From Dechloromonas agitata is5 (GTDB taxonomy: Bacteria; Pseudomonadota; Gammaproteobacteria; Burkholderiales; Rhodocyclaceae), in NCBI RefSeq assembly GCF_000519045.1, contig NZ_KI912532.1, positions 1,364,001 through 1,428,000 of the forward strand: a DNA stretch of 64,000 nucleotides. The letters run 5' to 3'. Positions 25,908-36,221 of this stretch are shown here, one piece after another. A program made the position numbers and the translations under genes. Each line of letters opens with the position of its first letter. The first letter of the stretch is position 1. The notes beneath the pieces are model-generated. The model saw only the letters and a program-made list of their open reading frames with translations, was not told the origin of the DNA and did no database searches.

Positions 25908-26287
25908 TGCGCCACAAGTTCCTGGGCATCGGCGAACCGGGCTATCACCCCTGGCACAAGATCAGGACGGTGTTTTCAGGGCTGCGTTATGCCGTCCTTT
26001 ATGACTGGTCGGTGACCTACAAGCTCGTGCTGTCCGCCAGCGTACTGGTCGGGGCCTTCATGCTGCGCGCCTGGGTGGATTTCCTGCTCATCCTGGTGGT
26101 CACCGCCCTGGTGGTGTTCGCCGAGATCGTCAACAGCGCGATCGAGGCGCTGTGCGACTTCGTCGAGGAGCGCCACAACGAGAAGATCAAGATCATCAAG
26201 GACATGGCCGCGGCAGCGGTCGGGATCACCCTGTTCGCCTGGATGGTCGTCATCGGCGTCGAGTTGGGGCGTTACCTGTACACCTGA
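25907..26287 (+). CDS. dgkA: Diacylglycerol kinase DgkA
   Basis: 126-residue trimeric membrane kinase that phosphorylates diacylglycerol to phosphatidate. It has three hydrophobic helices and the active-site motif FAEIVNSAIEALCDFV, followed by NEKIKIIKDMAAAAV. The TGATG junction with the PAP2 gene implies coupling of a lipid phosphatase and a lipid kinase. It ends the TerB/TerC operon and converges with the HD-GYP gene. Confidence 0.93.
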   Translation: MRHKFLGIGEPGYHPWHKIRTVFSGLRYAVLYDWSVTYKLVLSASVLVGAFMLRAWVDFLLILVVTALVVFAEIVNSAIEALCDFVEERHNEKIKIIKDMAAAAVGITLFAWMVVIGVELGRYLYT

Positions 26288-26307
26288 CCGCCGGGCGGCT
26301 TTTGGGT

Positions 26308-28314
26308 TTACTCGACCGGATCGGCGAAAGCCTCGGCAACCCGCCAGAACTCGTCGTTCCTTGCCATGAACGCGGCCACGATGTCCGGATCGAACTGGCT
26401 GCCGGATTTTTCGGTGATGAACTGGCAGACCTCGGCGTGGGTGTAGGGTTTTTTGTACACGCGGCGGCTGATCAGGGCGTCGTAGACATCGGCCAGTGCC
26501 ATCAGGCGGCCGGCGAGGGGAATGGCATCGCCCTGCAGGTGGTGGGGGTAGCCCTGGCCGTTCCAGTGTTCGTGATGGGATTCGGTCATTTGGCGGGCGT
26601 AGTCGAGGAAGGTCTGTTTTTCCGGATGACCGCTGTCGCTGACGATGCGGCTCAGGGCGGCGGCGCCGATCAGGGTGTGCGACTGCATGATCGCGTATTC
26701 GGCGTCGGTCAGCTTGCCGGGTTTCTGCAGGATGGCATCGGGGATGCCAATCTTGCCGATGTCGTGCAGAGGGGCCGATTTGGCCAGCAGTTCGATATCG
26801 AAGCGGCTCAGGTGGGCATAGCGGGGCGTGCGGGCCAGTTGATTGGCGAGGATTTCGACATAGCGCCGGGTGCGGCGGATATGGCCGCCGGTTTCCTTGT
26901 CGCGCGCTTCGGCCAGCACGGACATGCTGATGATGATGTCGTCCTGGGCGTCGAGCAGGTCGCGGGTGCGCAGGCGCAGCTTGCGGGCCGTGATGCCGTA
27001 CTTCAACAGGCTGAGCACGCTGCCCGACAGCACCAGGGTCAGCATCGGGAGCAGGGGGGAAAGATGGATGCCCCGGCTGCTCATCAGGGCCTGGCTGGCC
27101 GCATAGCAGGCGAGCGTGCCTCCGGTGACGAGCAGCGATGAAACGAGAAAGCCGGTGCGGCTGAGGAGCACGGTGGCGAGGAGGCCGGTGAGCAGCGTCA
27201 GCGCCAGTTCGGCGCCGCGTGCCCAGCCGGGGCGCCGGACAAAGGTGTCGGCCAGGATGTTGTCGATCAGCGTGGCGTGGATGGCCAGGCCGCTGAGCGG
27301 CTTGCCGAGCGGGGTGCGATGCAGGTCGCCGAGCCCGGTGGCCTGGGCGCCGAGCAGCACGATGCGATTGCGCAGGCGGTCGGCGGGTAGCTGATCCTGC
27401 AGTACGGCCAGGGCGGAGATTGCCGCGGGTGGCGGCCGGCGATAGTCGAGCAGCAGGTGGCCGCTGGCGTCGAGCGGAATGTTTCGACCGGCCCAGCGCA
27501 GGATGTTTTCGCTATCTTCCCTGGCCAACTGGATGTGCCGGTCGGGCGAGGCGGCGAGCAGTGCGGCGAAGGCCAGCGAGGGATAGTCCTTGCCGTCCAC
27601 CGTCAGCAGGAGCGGCACCCGCCGCAGCGTGCCATCGAGGTCTTCCGGGGCATTGGTGAATCCCTCCCCGCGGGCGGCGCCGGTCAGTTGCGGCAGGCTG
27701 CGCAGGGGGGCGCTCGGCATCGCCGGCAGCTCGGGATAACCGGCCAGGCGGGTAACCACCAGGCCGTCCGGCGGGGTGGGAGGATTGGGCGGCTGGTCGC
27801 CCGTCGGACGGTCGGTGAAATGGAGGAAATAGCCGAGGATGCTCGGCCCTTTGGCCAGGGCTGCGGCAAGGCGCTGCGAATTGCTGTCCGCGTTGCCGGT
27901 GGCCGGCAACGTGGGCGCATCGACCTGGTCCCGCAGTCGTTCCCGCAGGATCACCTCGGGCGAGGTGCGATCGGGTTCCGGCATCAGGAAATCCAGCGCG
28001 ATCACCCGGGCGCCTTGGGCGTGCAGGCGTTCGACCAGCATGGCCAGCCGGTAGCGCGGCCACGGCCATTGACCGTAGGCTGCCAGGCTGGCCTCGTCGA
28101 TGGCGACCAGTACCGGATCGGCCGATTGCGCAGGAACGGCCCGACTGGCCAGCAACTGGTCGTAGACGAAGAGATCGGCCTTGTGCAGGAAGTTCGGCTG
28201 AAACAGCGAGATCAGCGTGACCAGTGCCGTCAGCGCCAAGCCCGTGAGCAGGATGGCCCATTTGCCCTCCATCCAGCGATCGGGGGCGGCAGGGAGAATC
28301 GGGCTGTCCGCCAT
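26308..28314 (-). CDS. CHASE2 sensor - HD-GYP c-di-GMP phosphodiesterase
   Basis: 668-residue membrane protein. After an N-terminal helix (about 20-38) comes a CHASE2 periplasmic sensor (about 45-365: DPVLVAIDEASLAAYGQWPW, VIALDFLMPEPD), then three membrane helices (about 370-440) and an HD-GYP domain (about 475-650) with PLHDIGKIGIPD and HHEHWNGQGYP. The HD metal ligands and the GYP triad are intact, so c-di-GMP hydrolysis is likely. It is last in a run after an OmpA-like lipoprotein and a FecR protein. Confidence 0.92.
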   Translation of the reverse strand: MADSPILPAAPDRWMEGKWAILLTGLALTALVTLISLFQPNFLHKADLFVYDQLLASRAVPAQSADPVLVAIDEASLAAYGQWPWPRYRLAMLVERLHAQGARVIALDFLMPEPDRTSPEVILRERLRDQVDAPTLPATGNADSNSQRLAAALAKGPSILGYFLHFTDRPTGDQPPNPPTPPDGLVVTRLAGYPELPAMPSAPLRSLPQLTGAARGEGFTNAPEDLDGTLRRVPLLLTVDGKDYPSLAFAALLAASPDRHIQLAREDSENILRWAGRNIPLDASGHLLLDYRRPPPAAISALAVLQDQLPADRLRNRIVLLGAQATGLGDLHRTPLGKPLSGLAIHATLIDNILADTFVRRPGWARGAELALTLLTGLLATVLLSRTGFLVSSLLVTGGTLACYAASQALMSSRGIHLSPLLPMLTLVLSGSVLSLLKYGITARKLRLRTRDLLDAQDDIIISMSVLAEARDKETGGHIRRTRRYVEILANQLARTPRYAHLSRFDIELLAKSAPLHDIGKIGIPDAILQKPGKLTDAEYAIMQSHTLIGAAALSRIVSDSGHPEKQTFLDYARQMTESHHEHWNGQGYPHHLQGDAIPLAGRLMALADVYDALISRRVYKKPYTHAEVCQFITEKSGSQFDPDIVAAFMARNDEFWRVAEAFADPVE

Positions 28315-28333
28315 GGCCGGGTGCCGCGTGAGC

Positions 28334-28972
28334 CTAGTGCACGATGACCACGACGCGCCGGTTACGCGGTTCGGCCACGCCGTCGGGCGTCGGGATGGCC
28401 GGGTTGCCCTTGCCGTGCGAAGTGACCGACATCAACCGGGCCGGGATGCCCTTTTGCTCCAGCAGGTTGCGGACTTGCGTGGCACGCTCCAGGGACAGCG
28501 CATCGTTGATCTTGTCCGAGCCGGTCGCATCGGTATGGCCGCTGATCCGGATGCGGATCGCCGGGCGCTTCTGGCTGGCGGCGACGATTTCCGCGACCTG
28601 GTCGAGCGAGGCGGCGGTCAGCTGGGTCGTGCCGCTTTCGAACATCAGCGTGAAGACGAGCGGCGGGGGCGGTTCGATGGCCAGCGCCTCGGCAAAGGTC
28701 GTCGCGATGGAGCGTGGGTCGGCGGTTGTGACGGCTGAGGGCGGCTTGCTTGCACCGCGGGTCTGCGTCATGTCGCCGGATTTTTCCAGGCGCTGCATGC
28801 CGGCGGCCGTGGCAACCTCGGCCTGGCCGACATGGCCGCTCGGGTCGGCAACCAGGATGATGGATTGCCCGCCGCAGGCCGCCAGCAGCAGCGGCCAGGC
28901 GGCCAGCCAGGCGGTACGCTGCAGCGTGCTGCGGAAGATCCCGGCCAGCCGGGTGGGGTCATGTTGCGCCAT
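28334..28972 (-). CDS. OmpA-like lipoprotein
   Basis: 212-residue exported protein. The signal ends in LLLAAC (C33 lipidated). A linker leads to an OmpA C-terminal peptidoglycan-binding domain (about 105-212) with FTLMFESGTTQLTAASLDQV, ISGHTDATGSDKIND and LSLERATQVRNLLEQKGI. It lies 19 bases upstream of the CHASE2 gene and 2 bases downstream of the FecR gene, so all three are co-transcribed. Confidence 0.87.
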   Translation of the reverse strand: MAQHDPTRLAGIFRSTLQRTAWLAAWPLLLAACGGQSIILVADPSGHVGQAEVATAAGMQRLEKSGDMTQTRGASKPPSAVTTADPRSIATTFAEALAIEPPPPLVFTLMFESGTTQLTAASLDQVAEIVAASQKRPAIRIRISGHTDATGSDKINDALSLERATQVRNLLEQKGIPARLMSVTSHGKGNPAIPTPDGVAEPRNRRVVVIVH

Positions 28973-28974
28973 GG

Positions 28975-29418
28975 CTACTCCTTGATCTCGACCAGCAGTT
29001 TCGTGCCGCGTACTGCGATGGTGGCATCCGGCGTTTGCACGCGGGCTGACTCCGGGGCGAGTTTGCCGATCTGGCCGGTGATGTAGGAGAAGGTGCCCTT
29101 CACCATCCTGAGGACCAGCGCGAACCGGCCTTGTTTCGGTTCGAAGGCGTAGTCATTGAGCGCCAGTTCGCTGTTCGAGCCCAGCGAAATGGTCGTGTCG
29201 TCGGTGAGGACGATGCCAACGGCAGCGGGCTTGCCGGTACGGATCCGGTCGTTCTGGCGCAGCTCGGTGCCGACTGCTGCCGGCTGATCAACGCCGGCGC
29301 GCTGGACGTAAGCGTCTCCTTGCAGTGTTTGAATATGCCCGATCGTTTCAGACGGCTCGGCCAGGGCCGAGGTCCAGGGCATCAGGCCGATGAAGAGCCA
29401 ACGCGCGACGGTTTTCAT
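28975..29418 (-). CDS. Periplasmic FecR-domain protein
   Basis: 147-residue protein with a signal peptide (residues 1-20, ending SALA). The FecR domain covers the rest: LQGDAYVQRAGVDQPAAVG, NDRIRTG, DDTTISLGSNSELALNDY and TPDATIAVRGTKLLVEI. It is first in the FecR-OmpA-CHASE2 unit. Here FecR stands alone, with no TonB receptor or sigma factor, so it probably acts as a periplasmic scaffold or sensor rather than an iron regulator. Confidence 0.87.
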   Translation of the reverse strand: MKTVARWLFIGLMPWTSALAEPSETIGHIQTLQGDAYVQRAGVDQPAAVGTELRQNDRIRTGKPAAVGIVLTDDTTISLGSNSELALNDYAFEPKQGRFALVLRMVKGTFSYITGQIGKLAPESARVQTPDATIAVRGTKLLVEIKE

Positions 29419-29729
29419 GGCAGCCTACTCCTCTCCACAGTGGTGCAAGCGGTACAACTCACTTTAGCAGACTCGCCCTAGTCCGACATGCCGTTCATCC
29501 TCCCCCGTCGGAGGGCGACAGCGGAATGCGATGGCGGCGATTCGGGTAGTATCGATCCCATGCAGACCGGCAAGGCCGGCTGTACCATCATGCGTCACCC
29601 GTTCAAACAGTGATTCAAACCCAGAGAATTTCCGATGTTGTATCGTGCGTCCCCTCCGCCAGGCTGCCTGGCAAATCGACAGATATCGACCCCGTGTTGT
29701 GAGGGGGCTTCGTTGCTGAATTCGATCGC
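29419..29729. other. Divergent intergenic region
   Basis: 311 bases between the FecR gene and the hybrid kinase, expected to hold both promoters. There are small GC-rich inverted repeats (for example CCGGCAAGGCCGG near 29570) but no hexamer pair or operator that I can assign. Confidence 0.4.
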
Positions 29730-32327
29730 ATGCTGATCAACCTGATCAACAACATCGCGTTCCTGGTCGCCCTGGTGGCGGCCGGGTTGATTGTCCTCAA
29801 GCGTTTTCGACACGATGCGCTGAATCGCCAGGTCTTGCTGGGCCTGTTGTTTGGCGGCGTGGCCCTGCTCGGCATGCTGAACCCGGTGACCTTTGCGCCC
29901 GGAGTCATTTTTGACGGTCGATCCATCGTGCTCTCGGTCGCGGGCGTCGTCGGAGGTGGGGGCGCTGCGGCACTGGCGGCGGGGATGGCGGCGATCTATC
30001 GTTACCAACTGGGCGGCATCGGGGCGACGGTCGGGGTCATGGTCGCCCTGGCCGCCGCCTTGTTGGGGGTGTTGGCCCGTGCGTGGTGGTCGCGGCGAGA
30101 AACGACGCCCTCTGCACAGCACTATCTGGCCTTGGGCGTAGTTGTCCAGTTGATGCAGCTGGCCGCATTCAGCCAGCTACCCGACCGGGCGGGCTATCCC
30201 TTCATCGAACAGGCGTGGTGGGTTCTCCTGTTGTGCTACCCGCCAGCGACCATGCTGCTTTGCCTGATCTTTCGCGATCAGGAGCAGCGCCTCGAACAGC
30301 AGCAGGCCTTGCGAGCGGCGCAGGAGGCAGCCATGCGCGAGCGCTCCATGCTGCGCACCTTGATCGACACGCTTCCCGATCTGGTCTGGCTGAAGGATCC
30401 GAAGGGCGTCTATCTGGCCTGCAATCCGCGATTCGAGCAGTATTTCGGGGCGAGCGAGCGCGAGATCGTCGGCAAGACCGACTATGACTTCGTCAGCCCG
30501 GCCCTGGCTGATTTCTTCCGGGAAAACGATCGCGTCGCCATGGAAAAGCGCGCGCCATCGGTCAATGAGGAAGAAATCACCTTCGCCATCGACGGCCATC
30601 GCGAGATGCTGAAAACCACCAAGATCCCGATGCACGACGAAAATGGCCGGCTGATCGGGGTTCTCGGCATCGGTAGCGACACCACGCAGCAACACATGGC
30701 CTCGCGGGCGCTGGAAAACAGCGAAAAGCAATTGCGTTTCGTGCTCGAAGGTTCGGAACTCGGCTTCTGGGACTGGGATATCGCGGCGGGCACGGTTGAT
30801 CGCAACGAGCGATGGGCCACCATGCTGGGCTATAGCCATGAGGAAATCCAGCACACGACGCAACAGTGGACCGACTTCATTGTCCCCGAGGACCGGGCGC
30901 GAGCCTGGGATTCGATTGCCGCGGTGCTGGCTGGCCAGTCCAACATGCACCGACTCGAATACCGCATGTTGCGCAAGGATGGCAGCCTGGTCTGGATTCT
31001 CGACCAGGCCAGCGTGATGGAGCGCGACGCGGATGGCAAACCGCTGCGCATGTGCGGCACGCACACCGATATTTCCGCCATCAAGGCCACCCAGGAGGAG
31101 TTGGCGCAGCATCGCCGGCACCTCGAGCACCTGGTCGATGTCCGGACGCAGGAGTTGCGCCAGGCCAAGGAGGCGGCCGAAACGGCGAACATCGCGAAGA
31201 GCGCCTTCCTGGCCAACATGAGCCATGAAATCCGGACGCCGCTCCATGCCATCAACGGCATGACGCATCTCCTGCGCCGTTCGGGTCTGACGCCAGCGCA
31301 GGCCGGCAAGCTGGACCGGATTGAAGCGGCTGGCCGGCATTTGCTTGAAATCATCAACGCCATCCTCGATCTGTCCAAGATCGAAGCCGGCAAATTCACC
31401 CTGGAGGCGGTTCCCGTTAACGTCGGCGCCTTGCTGGAAAGTACGGCCGCCATGCTGGCGCCCAGCGCCCGGGCCAAAGGGATTGCCATTCACACCGAAA
31501 ACAGTGTGGGCGCCCGCTCTCTCCTGGGCGATGCAACCCGGCTCCAGCAAGCCCTGCTCAACTATGCCGGCAATGCCCTGAAGTTCACCGAACGCGGGCG
31601 GATCACCCTGCGCGTCCGCGAAGAGGCGCGAAGCCGGGACGGCGTGACCCTGCGCTTCGAAGTGGAGGACACCGGGGTCGGCATTGCGCCCGGCATCCTG
31701 CCCAAGCTGTTCGCGACCTTCGAACAGGCCGATAACTCGACGACGCGCCGCTACGGCGGGACCGGCCTGGGACTGGCGATCACCAAAAAGATTGCCGAGC
31801 TGATGAACGGTCAGGTCGGTGTGAGCAGCGTCGAGGGCCAGGGGAGCACTTTCTGGTTTACCGCTGTTCTCGCCCAGACCGAGCACGTGCCCGAAGCCCC
31901 CGCCGTGGCGGCCGACGAGGCGGCTGACCGGGCAATCCTGCGCCAGCATGCCGGCAAGCGTGTGCTGCTCGCCGAGGATGAACCGGTCAATCGGGAGATT
32001 GCCCAGACCCTGCTGGAAGATGTCGGACTCCGCGTCGATGTCGCGGCGGATGGCCGGGAGGCAATCGACCGGGCAAGCGCCCATGCTTATGACCTGATCC
32101 TGATGGACATGCAGATGCCGGATCTCGACGGCCTCGAAGCCACCCGCCAGATCCGGCAACTCCGCGGGTATTCAGCGACGCCGATCCTGGCGATGACGGC
32201 GAATGCTTTCGCCGAGGACAGGGCACGCTGTCTCGCGGCGGGCATGAACGACTTCATCGCCAAGCCGGTCGATCCGGATTTCCTGTATCAGCGGCTGCTG
32301 AGCTGGCTGGGCAGCGGACCGGCCTGA
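29730..32327 (+). CDS. Hybrid histidine kinase (5TM LYT sensor, two PAS, receiver)
   Basis: 865-residue kinase. Residues 1-190 hold a 5TM LytS-like (5TMR-LYT) membrane sensor with [15 protein letters not shown]. Two PAS domains follow (about 210-330, [12 protein letters not shown]; about 335-460, [10 protein letters not shown]), a short coiled coil, then HisKA with NMSHEIRTP (H499), HATPase ([16 protein letters not shown]) and a C-terminal receiver with D793 in LMDMQMPD. It has its own phosphorelay but no adjacent Hpt or output gene. It may act on the c-di-GMP proteins around it, which is inference only. Confidence 0.92.
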   Translation: MLINLINNIAFLVALVAAGLIVLKRFRHDALNRQVLLGLLFGGVALLGMLNPVTFAPGVIFDGRSIVLSVAGVVGGGGAAALAAGMAAIYRYQLGGIGATVGVMVALAAALLGVLARAWWSRRETTPSAQHYLALGVVVQLMQLAAFSQLPDRAGYPFIEQAWWVLLLCYPPATMLLCLIFRDQEQRLEQQQALRAAQEAAMRERSMLRTLIDTLPDLVWLKDPKGVYLACNPRFEQYFGASEREIVGKTDYDFVSPALADFFRENDRVAMEKRAPSVNEEEITFAIDGHREMLKTTKIPMHDENGRLIGVLGIGSDTTQQHMASRALENSEKQLRFVLEGSELGFWDWDIAAGTVDRNERWATMLGYSHEEIQHTTQQWTDFIVPEDRARAWDSIAAVLAGQSNMHRLEYRMLRKDGSLVWILDQASVMERDADGKPLRMCGTHTDISAIKATQEELAQHRRHLEHLVDVRTQELRQAKEAAETANIAKSAFLANMSHEIRTPLHAINGMTHLLRRSGLTPAQAGKLDRIEAAGRHLLEIINAILDLSKIEAGKFTLEAVPVNVGALLESTAAMLAPSARAKGIAIHTENSVGARSLLGDATRLQQALLNYAGNALKFTERGRITLRVREEARSRDGVTLRFEVEDTGVGIAPGILPKLFATFEQADNSTTRRYGGTGLGLAITKKIAELMNGQVGVSSVEGQGSTFWFTAVLAQTEHVPEAPAVAADEAADRAILRQHAGKRVLLAEDEPVNREIAQTLLEDVGLRVDVAADGREAIDRASAHAYDLILMDMQMPDLDGLEATRQIRQLRGYSATPILAMTANAFAEDRARCLAAGMNDFIAKPVDPDFLYQRLLSWLGSGPA

Positions 32328-32355
32328 CCGGCTGGCCGCAACCGTTTTCTTACTC

Positions 32356-34566
32356 TTACGCAGCGATTTCCCTTTGCCGGACCCAGGCCTCGAATTCCCC
32401 GGCCGGCAGCGGTCGGGCGTACAGGTAGCCCTGCAGCAGGTCGCACCCCAGATCGGCCAAAAATTGTTGCTGGCCGGGTGTTTCGACGCCTTCGGCGACG
32501 ACCGCCAGGCGTAGCTGGCGGGCCAGCGAGACGACGGCGCCGGCTACGGCGGCATCGGTTTCGGAGTCCGGCAAGTGCTGGACGAAGCTGCGGTCCAGCT
32601 TGAGAACGTTCAAGGGCAGGGTGCACAACATGGCGAGCGAGGAATGGCCGGTGCCGAAATCGTCCATCGCGACGTGCAGGCCCCGTTGGCGCAACTGGCG
32701 CAAGATCTGGATGGCCCGCTCCGGCTGCTGCATGGCGGCGGATTCGGTGATTTCCAGCTCCAGCCAGGCCTTGTCGGCGCCGGCGGCGGTGATGATGCCC
32801 TCGATGCGATCGGCCAGGTCGGGGTCGTCGAACTGGCGGGGCGACAGGTTCACCGCGACGCGCGGCACCGGCAAACCGTGCTGGCGCCACACCACCATCT
32901 GGCGGGTGGCTTCCTGCAGGGCCCAGTCGCCCAGCTCGGCGATGATGCCGAGTTCCTCGGCGACCGGGATGAATTCGACCGGCGACACGAGCCCGCGCTC
33001 CGGATGGCGCCAGCGGAGCAGCGCCTCGGCACCGGCCAGGCCGTTGTCGGCGGCGCGGATCTGCGGCTGGTAGAACAGTTCGAGCTGATTGCGCCCGAGC
33101 GCCCGGCGCAGGTCGCTCTCCAGGGCCAGGCGCTGCATGGCGCGCCGGTTCATCGCTTCGTCGTAGAAACGGAAGGTGTTGCGCCCGGCTGCCTTGGCGG
33201 CATACATCGCGGCATCGGCGTTGCGCAGCAGGGATTCGATGTCGTTGCCGTCGGCGGGGTATAGGGCCAGCCCCAGGCTGGCGCCGACATCGATTTCGCG
33301 CCCACCGAAAGCGACCGGCGGCGACAGCGCATCGAGCACCCGCGTCGCGGCGCTGGTAGCGGCGGTGGCGTCCGCCGTGCCTTCGAGGAGGAGGACGAAT
33401 TCGTCGCCGGCCAGGCGGGCCAGCGTGTCCTCGCTGCGGCAGACGCCGCGAAGGCGGCGCGCCACGTCGACGAGGACGGCATCGCCCGCGCCATGGCCCA
33501 GACTGTCGTTGATCAGCTTGAAACGGTCGAGGTCGATGAAGCACAGGGCGAAGCCCCGGCCCGTTTCGCTGCGCGCGAAGACTTCGCGCAGGCGGCGGTC
33601 GAAGCGCACGCGGTTGGGCAGCCCGGTCAGCGCGTCGTGGTGGGCGAGGTAGGCGAGCTGGGCTTCGGCCGCCTTGCGGGCCGTGACGTCGTTGATGACC
33701 CCGACGTAGCAGGTGAGGGTGCCGGATTCGCCATGCACCGGGGCGAGGAAGAGTTCGAGCCACTGCTGCGAACCGTCGGGCCGCGGCCGGGCGAGCGTCG
33801 TGTAGCCGTCCCGGCCCTCCGCGATGGCGGTGCGGATGATGTCGAAACCGTCGTCGTCGCCGGTGCACAGGCAGGGCTGGCCGAGGATGGCTTCGCGCGG
33901 TCGGCCGAGGATGCGGGCGAAGGCGGCGTTGACATAGGTCAGCGGGTAGCTGGGGGGCGTTGCGGCGGCGATGAAGACGCCATTGACGCTCGATTCGATG
34001 GCCCGGTCGCGCAGCGCGATGGCCCGCTTGTCGGCATGGATGTAGGTGTCGAGGGTCAGGCCGAGGTCGAGCATGACGACCTTGAGCAGCGCATCGAAGG
34101 CCGGGCGGAAGGTGTCGAAATCGCCCTCCGCCGCGGTCCAGGTTGCCTGCAGCATGTCGGAAAGATACTTGCGGAAGGCACCGACATACCATTTCGGCGT
34201 CAGCCCGATGCGGGCATGCGTCATGCCGACGCGCAGCCGGCCGGCGACATAGGCGGCGCCGTAATCGCCGGCGGTCAGGCTGGCGAAATAGCGCCCGTGC
34301 GCCTCCTTCAGCCGGCTGACGGTTGCCTCGTCGGGCAGCAGCGCGGCCAGTTCGGGCAGCCGGCGCAGGTACTCGTAGAAGCCGTCGGCAAAACCGTTCT
34401 GGGCGGCGGCCAGCTGGCTGCGGATGGCCCTCAGCTGCTCGGCATCGGCTTCGCCGAGTTCGAGGAAAGCCTTGCGGGCTTCGATCTCGTCCGCATCGAT
34501 GCCCATTTCGGCGGCGATGCCATCGACCTCGCTCGCAGCGGCCGGCCGGTGGGCTGTGCAGCTCAT
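32356..34566 (-). CDS. Globin-coupled sensor diguanylate cyclase/phosphodiesterase (globin-PAS-GGDEF-EAL)
   Basis: 736-residue cytoplasmic protein. A protoglobin domain (about 1-175) has the globin-sensor motif [18 protein letters not shown], with H117 as proximal haem ligand, so it should sense oxygen or NO. A PAS domain (about 185-300) is followed by GGDEF (about 310-470; motif AGDEF, a variant known in active cyclases) and EAL (about 485-730; EALLRW and [10 protein letters not shown]). Both activities appear possible. Its ATG overlaps the stop of the chemoreceptor gene (ATGA), tying the two sensors in one operon. Confidence 0.93.
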   Translation of the reverse strand: MSCTAHRPAAASEVDGIAAEMGIDADEIEARKAFLELGEADAEQLRAIRSQLAAAQNGFADGFYEYLRRLPELAALLPDEATVSRLKEAHGRYFASLTAGDYGAAYVAGRLRVGMTHARIGLTPKWYVGAFRKYLSDMLQATWTAAEGDFDTFRPAFDALLKVVMLDLGLTLDTYIHADKRAIALRDRAIESSVNGVFIAAATPPSYPLTYVNAAFARILGRPREAILGQPCLCTGDDDGFDIIRTAIAEGRDGYTTLARPRPDGSQQWLELFLAPVHGESGTLTCYVGVINDVTARKAAEAQLAYLAHHDALTGLPNRVRFDRRLREVFARSETGRGFALCFIDLDRFKLINDSLGHGAGDAVLVDVARRLRGVCRSEDTLARLAGDEFVLLLEGTADATAATSAATRVLDALSPPVAFGGREIDVGASLGLALYPADGNDIESLLRNADAAMYAAKAAGRNTFRFYDEAMNRRAMQRLALESDLRRALGRNQLELFYQPQIRAADNGLAGAEALLRWRHPERGLVSPVEFIPVAEELGIIAELGDWALQEATRQMVVWRQHGLPVPRVAVNLSPRQFDDPDLADRIEGIITAAGADKAWLELEITESAAMQQPERAIQILRQLRQRGLHVAMDDFGTGHSSLAMLCTLPLNVLKLDRSFVQHLPDSETDAAVAGAVVSLARQLRLAVVAEGVETPGQQQFLADLGCDLLQGYLYARPLPAGEFEAWVRQREIAA

Positions 34567-35672
34567 CGGCCGCCCCGTTCGGTGCCCGCCGTCAGGATGC
34601 GTTCCATGCCCGCCATCACCGTCAGGTTGGCCTCTTCCATCCGGGTCAGGGCTTCCAGGGCTCCGGTGAAGTCGTTACTGCGGTAGCGTTCGACGGCGCG
34701 CCGGGCTTGGTCGTGGACCGCCCGGTGGGGGACTTCCATTTCCCGGAAGCCAGGCAGGCCGGAGTATTCGGTCTTGCCTTCGCCGACGTAGTACCAGCGG
34801 CCCAGGCGGCACTGGGTTTCGTCCGGCAGATCGTTCGGTTGCAGGTCGGAGAGGCCGAGCAACACCTTGTAGACTTCGAGCTTGAGGGTCAGCTCCTCGA
34901 TGTTCGCCAGTTCGGCATTGGCCAGGCGGGCGGAGGAGGAAATGCTCTGTTGCATCTGCTGCGACAGGGTCAGCAGGTGCTGCATGCTGCGCATCGCGCC
35001 TTCGCTTTCCGCACTGTGGCTGGCTGCATCGCCGGCCCCGATATCCATGATCGATTTGGCGTGGCCGGTTTCTTCCTGAATGCGGCCGACCAGGGCGCTG
35101 ATTTCCGTTGTCGCCTTCGCCGTGCGCTCCGCCAGCTTGCGGACCTCGTCCGCCACCACCGCGAAGCCGCGGCCCGCCTCGCCGGCGCGGGCGGCTTCGA
35201 TGGCCGCATTGAGCGCCAGCAGATTGGTCTGTTCCGCAATTTCCTTGATGAGCTGCACGATGCCACCGATTTCCCCGGCGCTGCGCGACAAGCCTTCGAC
35301 GCTGTTGCCGGCGACGCTGATCCGCTCGAACATCGCATGCAGGTTGCCCGCGATCTTCTCGAAGGCGGCGCGGTTGGCATCCGACTCGCTGGCCGCGGTA
35401 TGCACCATCGCCGCGTCGTCGCTCAGTTGTTCGGACAATCCGGAAAAGGACAGGCGGAAGCCGGAGAGCGATTCACCGAAGCGGGGCAGGTTGCCGACCA
35501 CGCCATCGAGCAGCATCTGGCGCATGGCGCTTTGCTGTGCCTGGGTCTCCAGTTGGGCGAGACGTGCCTGGGTGGTGGCGAGTTCGCCCTGCAGGATATC
35601 GGCTCTTGCCTTGAGCTGGGCGTTCTCCGCCTGCGCTGCTGCCAGTGCGCGTTTTGCCTTGTTGCCAAACAT
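34563..35672 (-). CDS. Soluble methyl-accepting chemoreceptor with CZB zinc-binding domain
   Basis: 369-residue cytoplasmic chemoreceptor without membrane segments. An N-terminal coiled coil (about 5-50) precedes the signalling domain (about 80-265) with the hairpin tip around [17 protein letters not shown]. The C-terminal CZB domain (about 275-360) carries CRLGRWYY, the CZB cysteine motif that binds zinc and senses oxidants or zinc level. It is first in the operon with the globin-GGDEF-EAL gene. The short receptor length suggests a minimal methylation region. Confidence 0.9.
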   Translation of the reverse strand: MFGNKAKRALAAAQAENAQLKARADILQGELATTQARLAQLETQAQQSAMRQMLLDGVVGNLPRFGESLSGFRLSFSGLSEQLSDDAAMVHTAASESDANRAAFEKIAGNLHAMFERISVAGNSVEGLSRSAGEIGGIVQLIKEIAEQTNLLALNAAIEAARAGEAGRGFAVVADEVRKLAERTAKATTEISALVGRIQEETGHAKSIMDIGAGDAASHSAESEGAMRSMQHLLTLSQQMQQSISSSARLANAELANIEELTLKLEVYKVLLGLSDLQPNDLPDETQCRLGRWYYVGEGKTEYSGLPGFREMEVPHRAVHDQARRAVERYRSNDFTGALEALTRMEEANLTVMAGMERILTAGTERGGR

Positions 35673-35939
35673 GATGCCTCCTGCGGTGACCCGGTAAAGT
35701 TGAGTAATTTACTCGGGAATTGGCTGTCGCGTTTTGATGCGAATCAAAATCCCTGGCCCGCTGTTTTTATCTATGTCTTTGGAATTATTGGGAAAATAAC
35801 CCCGCTGGCGTGACGGAATTCACGCTCGACGGTGAACCGCCCGTCCCGTTTTTCCCGGCCGTGATTTATTTCACTGAGGCCATTTCCAGGCTTCGGTACG
35901 CTGTAGCCGTACGGATGGAACAGGTGGCAGGAAAGCAAA

Positions 35940-36119
35940 ATGCACGGCAAGAACGACAAGCGCTCGGGATACGATCGGCGGGAACGGGAATTGGGGCCGC
36001 CGGAAGGCTGGCGTGATCGCCGCAAGACGGTGGAGCGCCGGGTGCCGGAAGTGCGGGAAATTCCTTTTTCGGAATGGCTGGCCCACATGCCGGCCCGGGT
36101 GCTGGTCGAGCAGGATTGA
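35940..36119 (+). CDS. Small basic hypothetical protein (59 residues)
   Basis: Short frame with AGGAAA six bases before the ATG. It starts MHGKNDKRSGYDRRERELGP, is rich in Arg/Asp/Glu, and ends in an amphipathic IPFSEWLAHMPARVLVEQD. It occupies most of an otherwise empty spacer between the chemoreceptor gene and a terminator, and codon third positions are GC-rich as in real genes here. No family recognised. Confidence 0.55.
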   Translation: MHGKNDKRSGYDRRERELGPPEGWRDRRKTVERRVPEVREIPFSEWLAHMPARVLVEQD

Positions 36120-36166
36120 GCGTCACCGCACACGCGGCGCGGTAGGGCGGGAGCCGGCAATAAGCA

Positions 36167-36191
36167 GAAACCCCGGTCTGGCCGGGGTTTC
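36167..36191 (-). terminator. Hairpin between small ORF and rhodanese gene
   Basis: GAAACCCCGG pairs with CCGGGGTTTC. The T-rich run is clearer on the minus strand, so it probably ends the sox operon and may serve both converging transcripts. Confidence 0.65.
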
Positions 36192-36221
36192 GTATGTTCA
36201 GGTAGCGAACCGCTGGGGCGC

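Noticed and set aside
30177..32159. 660-codon minus-strand frame
   Set aside because: Antisense of the hybrid histidine kinase; arises from the GC-rich third positions.
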